Source: a virus. Taken from it: a stretch of 64,000 bases of DNA. The position numbers were made by a program, and so were the translations under genes. Within the stretch, counting starts at the first letter, position 1, and every line of letters starts with the position of its first letter. Under the pieces are notes generated by a model. The model was not told the origin of the DNA. It saw only the letters and a list, made by a program, of their open reading frames with translations, and made no database searches. Where the stretch lies: positions 115,064 to 179,063 of the IMG/VR virus record IMGVR_UViG_3300029267_002897; one strand, 5' to 3'. Positions 57,011 through 64,000 of the stretch are shown here, piece by piece.

Positions 57011-57400
57011 CTATCCGCCTCCGGGATTGTTTTCGCCAGGTTGTTGATGAACATCTGCGTTTGCAGAATCGTCATGTCGTCGTTCGATTTCGAAGACATA
57101 AGACACAATGCTTTCTGTAGGCTGCGTTACGTCGAACCGCGCACACGGCCTTTTGCCCAGGAACTTGCACTCCATCCCTCGGTCAGACGCCAGCTGTCGA
57201 AACCAAGGAATAACGAGCGCCAGCGCCTCGGGAGGAGGGTCGAGCACGCGTACTTTGGCCCCGACCCACGAAACGTTCTGTCCAATCGGTCCGACGAACC
57301 GCGGAATGCCGATTGGTTCGACCACGTACTCGAGACCCTTCTCTTCAAGGTACCGAGCTATTTCTTCTGTGAGTCCGGTGTTGATAAGTCTTAGTGACAT
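57011..57400 (-). CDS. YLEEKG-family protein (129 aa)
   Basis: IARYLEEKGLEYVVEPIG near 14-31, later WFRQLASDRGMECKFLG. First of three adjacent paralogues. C-terminus is low complexity. Function unknown. Confidence 0.6.
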   Translation of the reverse strand: MSLRLINTGLTEEIARYLEEKGLEYVVEPIGIPRFVGPIGQNVSWVGAKVRVLDPPPEALALVIPWFRQLASDRGMECKFLGKRPCARFDVTQPTESIVSYVFEIERRHDDSANADVHQQPGENNPGGG

Positions 57401-57723
57401 GGCTCACCCTGTCTATCCAACCAGAGGAATCGCACCACAAGGGCTAGGCGGCGTGTTCCCCGGTATAGTACGTCTCGGCGATGCGCCAGAATCTTGAACG
57501 TCCATCCCTGCTCCCCCGCCAACCACTCGAAGTAGTCAATGAGCACTTCTGCCATCGCGCCCAGCGGCCGAGCGACGTAAACGTCCACCCCCCAAGCGTC
57601 CCCCGTCAGGTCTTCGTTGTAAACTGCGGGCACGTACGTTGCTCCCAACCGCTCGAACCACGCCTCAACGCCTTTCTCATTGACGTAGGCCGCTAGCATT
57701 CTAAGAGAATCGGTAGACTTCAT
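57391..57723 (-). CDS. YLEEKG-family protein (110 aa)
   Basis: LAAYVNEKGVEAWFERLG near 9-26, WFEWLAGEQGW-type motif (DYFEWLAGEQGWTFKILA) near 62-79. Overlaps the 57,400 gene by 10 bases. Confidence 0.6.
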   Translation of the reverse strand: MKSTDSLRMLAAYVNEKGVEAWFERLGATYVPAVYNEDLTGDAWGVDVYVARPLGAMAEVLIDYFEWLAGEQGWTFKILAHRRDVLYRGTRRLALVVRFLWLDRQGEPCH

Positions 57724-58078
57724 TGCGTTGTTCCTCGGGAGTTACCCACAGCAGTTCGACTTCGAGGACGGTGTGGTCCCAGTCCGAGACGGTACGTTTT
57801 AGGTCCCCGCAGTAGATGTCTTTCATCCGAACACGCCTACGCCCGATTAAATGCATCTCCCAACTCTGACGCTGACACAGCCAGCGAAAGTGGTCGAGGA
57901 TGACTTCCTCCATCTTCCCGAGCGGCTGCTCTATCTCGATGTGAAGACCGCAGTTTCTGAACTGTATACGCTCGTCCCTTAATAGCTTAACCGTGGGACC
58001 AATCTCCCGTGTCCACGCCGTAACACCCTTCTCGGTAAGATAGTCCTCCACAAGTCGGCGGGGTTCGTCATTTATCAC
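57701..58078 (-). CDS. YLEEKG-family protein (125 aa)
   Basis: VEDYLTEKGVTAWTREIG near 10-27, HFRWLCQRQSWEMHLIGRR near 62-80. Third of three adjacent paralogues. Overlaps its neighbours. Confidence 0.6.
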   Translation of the reverse strand: MINDEPRRLVEDYLTEKGVTAWTREIGPTVKLLRDERIQFRNCGLHIEIEQPLGKMEEVILDHFRWLCQRQSWEMHLIGRRRVRMKDIYCGDLKRTVSDWDHTVLEVELLWVTPEEQRNEVYRFS

Positions 58079-58680
58079 GGCAAATCCTCGTCACACGCCT
58101 TGCTCTCCACGGTCCACACATGCCCTTTCTCAGAGGCCTGGAGATACGCATCCGACTGCGCGATAGAGTCCGTACGCCCTTTGTCATCTCGCACCGGTTC
58201 TCCATCCGTCTCGAACATACGGAAACGTTGGCCCGTGACAATCTCCGAAACGTGCACGCCGTACCATCCCATCGGTCCGCGCTCTTCCCCGGGAGGGGTA
58301 GTGTAGATTTGAAAGCGGCGTGTTTGGTGCGGAGCCATCTTGATGCCCAACGATTTGAGCACGCGGTTAGCTACGAGCGCTTCTTCCCGGTACATCTCCT
58401 TCGATGTGAGCGCATCGGCCAGCTGTGACATGCGCACGTCCCGATGAAGCGCCATCACCGTCTCATCTGTCACGTTCATCTCCGTCTTCTTCGACGGAAT
58501 GAGATGGTAGAGTGAGTGGATGTTCACAATGATGTGCGGCGCGTTATCGTCGTCAAACACCAAACGCATAAGCGGACGACGGCTCCCCGGGATACACACT
58601 TTAACCTCAGCAATATCGGACTCGATGACCCCCTCCTGCAACAGCTCCACATCCTCCGACGTCCTCAGTTCAATCTCCAT
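58075..58680 (-). CDS. Hypothetical protein (201 aa)
   Basis: Start MEIELRTSEDVELL at 58680, TGATG overlap. Beta-rich with HIIVNIHSLYHLIP, then helical. No family recognised. Confidence 0.5.
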   Translation of the reverse strand: MEIELRTSEDVELLQEGVIESDIAEVKVCIPGSRRPLMRLVFDDDNAPHIIVNIHSLYHLIPSKKTEMNVTDETVMALHRDVRMSQLADALTSKEMYREEALVANRVLKSLGIKMAPHQTRRFQIYTTPPGEERGPMGWYGVHVSEIVTGQRFRMFETDGEPVRDDKGRTDSIAQSDAYLQASEKGHVWTVESKACDEDLP

Positions 58681-59243
58681 CACACACCTACTTTCTCGTA
58701 TTGAGGATTTCTCATCTTCTTGTCGTAGGACACCTGGCCCATCGGCATCCCATTGGAGAGTATCCGAACCAACGTGAACGCACCTACTTTGGATACATCA
58801 AACTCATTGGACTTCTCGGAGCCTATAGGCATGAAGGCTTGGGCCAACCCTTTGGGTATTTCAGCGATGAAGATATAGTTCCCTTCCATCCGGGGATGGT
58901 CCCACGGATAGATTTTCAACTCATGCTTGTCTGCTATCCCTTCGAGTGCAGTCTCCAAGAGGTCATGCACCATGTCCTGGTCAAACTCATCAACCCGGAA
59001 GAACACCAGGTCTTCATCCCGATACTCCCGCGTTGTCCACCACATGACGGCGTAGGTATCGAGCCCCCGCTCCTGGAGACACGTAACCAACTCGTTCACT
59101 GCATCGATAGCAACCCGGAACTTTTGCCGGTGCACATCGTGAGCAGCTCGGTCAGCGGTGTAGTCCACATTGTGCATAAAGTCTTTTCGCTTCTTATCCA
59201 CCTTAGCGAGCATTCGGTCTATTTCGTCGTAGTCGTCAGCCAT
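58680..59243 (-). CDS. Hypothetical protein, perhaps YLEEKG-related (187 aa)
   Basis: ATG 59243 has GGGAGG 9 bases upstream. VTCLQERGLDTYAVMWWT and LLETALEGIADKHELKIY weakly match the YLEEKG pattern. Other parts unmatched. Confidence 0.45.
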   Translation of the reverse strand: MADDYDEIDRMLAKVDKKRKDFMHNVDYTADRAAHDVHRQKFRVAIDAVNELVTCLQERGLDTYAVMWWTTREYRDEDLVFFRVDEFDQDMVHDLLETALEGIADKHELKIYPWDHPRMEGNYIFIAEIPKGLAQAFMPIGSEKSNEFDVSKVGAFTLVRILSNGMPMGQVSYDKKMRNPQYEKVGV

Positions 59244-59889
59244 CTTTTTCATCCTCCCGGCGCAGCCGCCGGAATAAATCATCCACTTCATGCGGTGCGC
59301 GCATGCCCGCGCTGCGCATCATTCGTGCCAGCTCCGTCACATACTCCGGTACAATCTTGCGTTTACCCCCACACGCCCCATGCCCCGCGAGAAATAAGGA
59401 CGGCTTTACCGCAGGCATCATTTGCAGCAACATTATGAGGTTGTTGAGGTCCGATTCCGGAAGAGCAATGCTCAGAATCGCACAACGTAACGGCTCGGTG
59501 ATAGCGCTGTCCACCATCCCGTTCCACTCCGGGTTCTGTAACACTCCGGCAGAGGGATGCGTTCGAAACCAACCACACACTCGGTGAATAGTTACGCCGT
59601 GCTTTGCGCCACATTCCATGGCATATGGAAAGAGAATCTCCTTTACGAAAGTTTTCGGCACATCGTGTATCTCGATAATGATGCTCTGCTCCAACGCCGC
59701 AAAGGGGAGAGTAACCGTCCTCCACCCGTCAGTAGCGAGCACTAACCAAGGGTCCAGCCCAACAGCGTGCTGCTCTACGTACCCCCAAAGGTCATCCACG
59801 CACAGAGCAACCCGGATGAGAAACGAATCCTCTCGCGGGTCGAAATACACAGTGGCGTCACTGTCCGCGCCGATCCTATCCACGCGCAT
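59236..59889 (-). CDS. Hypothetical protein (217 aa)
   Basis: Beta-rich N-terminal part, VKEILFPYAMECGAKHGVTI in the middle, and a helical Arg-rich end. Possibly a diverged relative of the YLEEKG group. No family recognised. Confidence 0.45.
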   Translation of the reverse strand: MRVDRIGADSDATVYFDPREDSFLIRVALCVDDLWGYVEQHAVGLDPWLVLATDGWRTVTLPFAALEQSIIIEIHDVPKTFVKEILFPYAMECGAKHGVTIHRVCGWFRTHPSAGVLQNPEWNGMVDSAITEPLRCAILSIALPESDLNNLIMLLQMMPAVKPSLFLAGHGACGGKRKIVPEYVTELARMMRSAGMRAPHEVDDLFRRLRREDEKDG

Positions 59890-61783
59890 CTTTCTTCGCC
59901 TTTCTCATCGCCTTCTCCACCTTACGGCGTAAAGTAGCGTTGTAGTTGCGATGGGGCAACTGACGAAGGTCGTAGATGCCCTGCTCGAGTAGCTTGTCGC
60001 AGAGCACCGCGGCCCTACGCTGAATGTTGTTCCAATCCCGACCCATGCACGTCTGCATGATTGTGGCCTTGTCCTTGTCGGACATGTGAGGACGATAAAG
60101 ACGACGAATCACGTCGTCCTCTTCATCCTTATATCTCATACCACGCAGCGTGCCTTTCTCACGGTGGGCATCAATCCGTTCCTGCGGGTTGACACGCTCG
60201 TTCTTCACGCGTTTGCGGAGCTGATTGAACTGTGCGCGCGTCAAGCTCTTGTGAGCCTTGAGCCAACTGTCCAAAGCCGGGAGAGAGCGCAGCGGGCTTT
60301 TCGTATCGCTGTAGAGGATGTGATACGGGTAGTACCAACGTCCTGTCTCGATGTGGACGTGCACTCCTTTAGCTGGGATGGGGTTGTCGGTGACGACATC
60401 GCCGTCATCTCCCACGTGCTTGCAACCTACCTTCGGGGAAACGAGCCAGGGGACACGAAACAGAACGCGTGTGCGCAGCCGGATAGCGTAGATGTCGAAG
60501 ACTTCTCCCTCCGCTTCAGCGATGGGAGGACTGGGCATGTAGACCTCTTTGGGCGCAGGCTTGGTGCGGGGCATGCTGATGGTCTTGGTGCCGCCGCTCT
60601 TGCGCACCTTCTCCATGCGCCGGGTCCACGCCAATCGCTTGGGGAGAACATTGGCCGGGAAGAAGAGGAAGTGGTCGTAGGTCCGGGTTCCAGGCCAATG
60701 CTCCTCGATGAATTCAGCGTACTCCCCGTAAGCACCGGGAGGAAGCTTCAACTCAGGGTAGCGAGACTCGAAGTGGTGCACGAACTCTGCTGCGTGATTA
60801 CCGACCAGCTCCAGGCTGCTGCGCTCTCCGAGCTGGCGCACCAGCTTCTCGTACAAGTCCGCTCCGGCTCGAGTTCTGAAGGTCGAGTAGCGCGCCATGT
60901 TGACCACACGCATCTGCCGCTCCGGATACACCACGTCATCGAGCCGAAGGCCCGTCTCTCCCTGTTCGTCCCGGGGGAGGTGCCGCATGACCATCAACTC
61001 CCGGAGCTCAGGGCCGACCTTGCTGGCAGCGAAGAGCCGCTCCGACAACTTGTCCACCCGAGGAGCCGTCGCCGTGTAACTGCGCATCTTGCGGTACTTG
61101 CCGATACGAAAGAAGCTGAACTCGTGGCGATGCTCCTTCTTCACCCGGTGATAGAACTGCTGCCGTAGGAGAGGGGTAGCTTTCGTACAGGCTCCCAGCG
61201 TGCGCATGAAGACAGAACTGAAGGCTTTCCACAACTCCTCATCCCTACGGGCATTAGCCTGAAGCTTAGCGAGAAGAGACTCCTCGTATTCTGTGAGCGG
61301 AGGCACTCCCGTCCAGTCGACCGCTGTTTGGTGTTCATCCGGCTCCCAAGAAGTAGAGAAGCCGTGTACGAATTTACGGTGTAAAAGCTCGTGCAGGAGA
61401 GGAGACCTACGCTTGATGATGTCCGCCATTCCCCAGAAGACATAGGCCAGTGCTTCGTAGCCCGGACCAGCGTGCATGTAGAAGGGGAAGAGCCTGGCCA
61501 TGGAAGGCCAATGCAGAAGGACCGCCTGTTCCTGGTCCTCACGGAGCATGTTCGGATATTGCCACTGGCCGATGATGAGATAGCCGTGCGCTGACAGCGC
61601 GTCGAACAACCGGCCCTCGGGTACCTGCTCTATGGTCGGGGCGTACTGCTTCTTCCTCCTGTAGCGCGTCATTGTGTTCAGAATCTCTGTGGCGGCCGAC
61701 CTGACGAGCGGCTTCCAGTTGCTGAGGACCAGCTCGTCCAGGGTATTCGGAGCTAGCCGTAATTTTACCGTAACATTGTGCAT
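59876..61783 (-). CDS. Large hypothetical protein with Myb/SANT-like C-terminus (635 aa)
   Basis: ATG 61783 (MHNVTVKLRLAPN) has GAGGGTGG upstream. Mostly helical and basic. The C-terminal part DDVIRRLYRPHMSDKDKATI..CMGRDWNNIQRRAAVL resembles a Myb/SANT-type helix set, so DNA binding is plausible. No enzyme motif was seen. Contains a perfect palindrome (61374-61386) and a one-mismatch copy (59931-59943). Head of the whole leftward small-gene block. Confidence 0.5.
   Translation of the reverse strand: MHNVTVKLRLAPNTLDELVLSNWKPLVRSAATEILNTMTRYRRKKQYAPTIEQVPEGRLFDALSAHGYLIIGQWQYPNMLREDQEQAVLLHWPSMARLFPFYMHAGPGYEALAYVFWGMADIIKRRSPLLHELLHRKFVHGFSTSWEPDEHQTAVDWTGVPPLTEYEESLLAKLQANARRDEELWKAFSSVFMRTLGACTKATPLLRQQFYHRVKKEHRHEFSFFRIGKYRKMRSYTATAPRVDKLSERLFAASKVGPELRELMVMRHLPRDEQGETGLRLDDVVYPERQMRVVNMARYSTFRTRAGADLYEKLVRQLGERSSLELVGNHAAEFVHHFESRYPELKLPPGAYGEYAEFIEEHWPGTRTYDHFLFFPANVLPKRLAWTRRMEKVRKSGGTKTISMPRTKPAPKEVYMPSPPIAEAEGEVFDIYAIRLRTRVLFRVPWLVSPKVGCKHVGDDGDVVTDNPIPAKGVHVHIETGRWYYPYHILYSDTKSPLRSLPALDSWLKAHKSLTRAQFNQLRKRVKNERVNPQERIDAHREKGTLRGMRYKDEEDDVIRRLYRPHMSDKDKATIMQTCMGRDWNNIQRRAAVLCDKLLEQGIYDLRQLPHRNYNATLRRKVEKAMRKAKKDARG
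61374..61386. repeat. TTTACNNNGTAAA palindrome (perfect)
   Basis: TTTAC GGT GTAAA within the 59,876-61,783 gene. Confidence 0.7.
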
Positions 61784-61843
61784 CGCCACCCTCACTTGTT
61801 GCACCGAAACCCGATGCGGAACGTCCGAAACCACTACTCTCAA

Positions 61844-62906
61844 GGTCTGCGTAAACGTAAGTGCCCAGTACTATACTCCATTTACTAAGAACATACAAGG
61901 TCCGAAATCTCACCGTAGAGGCGGCAACTGCGGTGCAACGCATCGTCACCGGCCCATCGGCCAATGTTCTCGGCACCTTAGAGCCTCACCGAGAAGAAAA
62001 CGTATGAGGTATGCTGCTTGAACAGTTTCCTCAATCATTGCTGTAACTTATACCCTAACAGCACCGGCCTTTCGACCAGGTATATCGTGCCCTTGCATTA
62101 AATACGAACTATATATCTCAAAACGGCTAACCGCAGGTTTTCATTGAGCTTCTCTACATTCCGTAGATGAAGATGGAGTCTAATCAAGGGTCTTTAGCCC
62201 CCCTCTTGCACCCAAAAAACCACCTACTCTTCACACCCCGATTCAATACTTACATCGCATGCCCGATCCTTACATATACCCACATGAGCAATTACGGCTA
62301 ATTACGGTCCACGAAATAAAACAAATTTCACTTGCACAGGTGTCCTATTATATTATTTATCTTAATAAGAATAGTAGGTTTAAGGAAGGGTAGGAAACTT
62401 ATACAAGCCCGATACTCTTCTAAACCTTTTAAACTATTGAACAATAAAATATAGTCAACCAATCCAAAACTGCAAACTTCCACACTCTATTTCAACCCCT
62501 TTTATACCACCTCTAACCCCTGTTAGGGGTGTTTAACCGGCCGCCGAAAACGTCCGGGCGTTCTCCCAACTACCCCTACTTTCTCAGGTTTCCAGATACC
62601 CGCAAGGTTACGCACCCTTAACCCTATCAAGACCCCAACTACCTGTATACTTTACGTTTTACGCCGTCAAACCCCTTTTTACAGACTACTCTTTCGCCCT
62701 CTATTCTACCTAGACTATCGCACTTCGTTTACAACCGAAATAAAGTCGATAGGTTCCAGGGCCGGTGCCGTAGAAGACCCGAGTTTGTCGCAATTGTTAT
62801 CCGCGTAATAACACCTCTGCTCCAAACCCGAACCTTTACGGCACCTTTCCCTGCACCCCCCTCTTATTTAAGTACTCCCCTACCAGAATTGTAACTTTAC
62901 AGTATA
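61844..62906. other. AT-rich gap with no gene
   Basis: About 1 kb without a credible ORF. The plus strand is rich in C, T and A and poor in G. Seen inside: an AT-rich block (62343-62390), AATTACGG twice (62290-62307), a small hairpin ACCCC-TGTTA-GGGGT (about 62515-62531), and a one-mismatch dispersed palindrome (62658-62670). A regulatory or replication-origin role is only a guess. Confidence 0.4.
61870..61898 (-). promoter_or_regulatory. Sigma70-like promoter for the leftward block
   Basis: TTGTAT (61898-61893), 17 bases, TATAGT (61875-61870), about 87 bases before ATG 61783. Confidence 0.5.
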
Positions 62907-63455
62907 TCAATCCAGATTGAATACATTCTCCCACGTCCTCCCACTTATTTGCTCCTCCAGAGAGTCGAACTCATGGCCCTCGGCCCGCTTGTAGGCCCTG
63001 GCAGAGTACTCCCCGAGCAGCCCCTCCTTCACGGCCAGCTCCCTGAGCATCCCGCAACCCCGGTCCTCCAGCTTGCAGTGGCAGACCCCCGTCCGAAGAA
63101 TGTGCACCGCGTCGCCCAGATTCAGCTTCGGAACCGAACGACTGAGCAGCGACTCCACGACGCATGGAGCCTTGAAGGCGAGAGTGATGCGGGGGCGTAG
63201 TGACCGGTAGTCGGGCAGGAAGTGTACGCCGTAATCGAACCAGGGCTCTACCACAGAGAGACAATTGCCGCAGTGCTCCACGAGCCCCACACACCCGGAG
63301 GTCTCCCAGGCGCGCGACCATCGGACACAGATGTTCCCTTCCAAGCCGCCGAGGCACAGGAACGCCGTGCTCTCGATGCGACAGAATTCATCTCGTAGTC
63401 CCCCGAGAAACTTGCGGGCGTAGTGGTTGGCGGCGACATCCGAGCGGAGCGTCAT
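62907..63455 (-). CDS. Cys-rich hypothetical protein (182 aa)
   Basis: Start MTLRSDVAANHYARKFL at 63455, an ATGA overlap with the upstream gene. Many Cys (FLCLGGLEGNICV, SGCVGLVEHCGNCL, CHCKLEDRGCG), likely metal or disulfide. No family recognised. As a result of the duplication described below, the upstream frame now runs into it. Confidence 0.55.
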   Translation of the reverse strand: MTLRSDVAANHYARKFLGGLRDEFCRIESTAFLCLGGLEGNICVRWSRAWETSGCVGLVEHCGNCLSVVEPWFDYGVHFLPDYRSLRPRITLAFKAPCVVESLLSRSVPKLNLGDAVHILRTGVCHCKLEDRGCGMLRELAVKEGLLGEYSARAYKRAEGHEFDSLEEQISGRTWENVFNLD

Positions 63456-64000
63456 CGGGGGAGTTCCTCGCCGCCGGAAACCTTGCGGTACACCTGACGC
63501 CAGGTTTCGTCCAAGACGCGCCGGTAGATGTTCTTGGTGGGGCGGTTCTTGACTTCGGCGTCCCAGCGGCTGATGACCCACGCCATGAGGTCGTCGTCGG
63601 CTTCTGCACTGAGCAACGAGTCCACGTTGTCGCTGACGGCATCGGCGAGGGAGTGCATCGGCGAGGGAGTTGGCGGCGAGCTCCATGGCCTCGAAGCGTT
63701 GGCGCAGCTTGGCGACCTTGCGCACGATGGCGTTGTCGTGGGACGCTAGTTCCCCGTCCGCGGCGAATCCGCAGGCAGTGAGCGCGCCGCTGACGATACG
63801 GAGTTCCTCCTCGAGCTGGAGCACGCGGTCCTTGGCCCCGTCGGTGTTGGGATGGTGGTACTCGGCCAGTTCGTCGGAGAACGTGACCCACTCCGCTACG
63901 CCGTCGGTGCGGTGGTCCCCGTCATGGCCGCGGTCCAGGCAGCACCGGCCACCGTCCTTGTGTTTCTTGCGGGGCAGGAACGCCAGGCAGCGTGGTTTCT
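63452..64000 (-). pseudogene. Gene split by a 16-bp duplication, 5' end outside the window
   Basis: Read from 64000 leftwards, one frame starts KPRCLAFLPRKKHKDGG, with RCCLDRGHDGDHRTDG and later LQLEEELRIVSGAL, up to LAANSLADA. There a tandem duplication of ACTCCCTCGCCGATGC shifts the frame. The original continuation (VSDNVDSLLSAEADDD .. VSGGEELPR) is now in another frame and ends at TGA 63452. If one unit is removed, one ORF results. The frame with both copies reads instead through R/P-rich sequence into the 62,907 gene. May be a genuine variant or an assembly artefact. Confidence 0.6.
63639..63670 (-). repeat. Perfect 16-bp tandem duplication
   Basis: GCATCGGCGAGGGAGT repeated twice on the plus strand (63639-63654 and 63655-63670). 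It lies inside a coding frame and changes it by one base. Confidence 0.9.

Noticed and set aside
60086-61168. Plus-strand ORF of 360 residues
   Set aside because: Opposite strand of the 59,876-61,783 gene; no ribosome site or domain.
1-64000. CRISPR array, insertion sequence or transposase
   Set aside because: No evenly spaced direct repeats with unique spacers, and no transposase motif or terminal inverted repeats were found by eye.

Overview
The window looks like a slice of the genome of a large tailed double-stranded DNA bacteriophage. It has tail genes (a tape-measure-like protein, tail-assembly-chaperone-like genes, several fibre or virion proteins), lysis-type enzymes, phage nucleotide and DNA enzymes, and then some 40 kb of tightly packed very small genes. 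These mostly overlap by 1-30 bases, as TGATG or ATGA junctions, and most have AGGAGG-type ribosome sites. No rRNA or metabolic gene cluster is visible. Terminase, portal, major capsid, DNA polymerase and smpB were not seen, so this is only part of a larger genome. The host cannot be named. Promoters look sigma70-like and base composition is moderately GC-rich, except for one AT-rich gap near the right end.

Layout. 1-11,283, minus strand: tail module, read from right to left. It runs from two chaperone-like ORFs joined by a candidate -1 frameshift site, through a 1,242-residue tape-measure-like protein and virion proteins, to a long fibre-like ORF that leaves the left edge. 11,366-19,818, plus strand: family-4 uracil-DNA glycosylase, DinG/XPD-type helicase, small zinc proteins, a lipoprotein with a lytic-transglycosylase domain, a large structured RNA (RNA-1) ending in a terminator, a dNMP kinase and a small two-helix membrane protein. 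19,815-22,395: a minus-strand gene, a structured segment, a phage tmRNA, a Nudix gene, and a divergent membrane protein with HELKH. 22,392-32,655, minus: glycine-zipper proteins, a zinc-metallopeptidase-domain protein, proteins sharing an AEQIAHAVL-type peptide, a nuclease, an NlpC/P60-like peptidase and fibre proteins. 32,722-33,113, minus: a second large structured RNA (RNA-2) with its own promoter-like element and terminator.

33,132-61,783, almost all minus: about 70 small genes. Recognisable ones are a methyltransferase, an AcrVA2-like protein, a membrane-anchored MazG-like protein, a ribbon-helix-helix-like regulator with an operator-like palindrome, a small HD alarmone-hydrolase-like protein, two DEDD exonucleases, a UPF0489-like protein, many zinc ribbons and a family of YLEEKG paralogues. 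The only plus-strand gene here (51,578) appears to have a leaderless promoter. 61,844-62,906 is AT-rich and has no gene. The right edge holds a gene whose frame is broken by a perfect 16-bp tandem duplication.

Control. Operon heads on the minus strand repeatedly carry an intrinsic terminator followed by TTGGTATCAG or TTGGTACAAG, resembling an extended -10. A palindrome, TTTACNNNGTAAA, is dispersed through the window in six perfect and at least twelve one-mismatch copies, which suggests a sequence-specific phage DNA-binding protein. The strongest candidates for undescribed biology are RNA-1, RNA-2 and the dispersed palindrome; the tmRNA with its unusually long tag is a clear, recognisable class in an unusual place.
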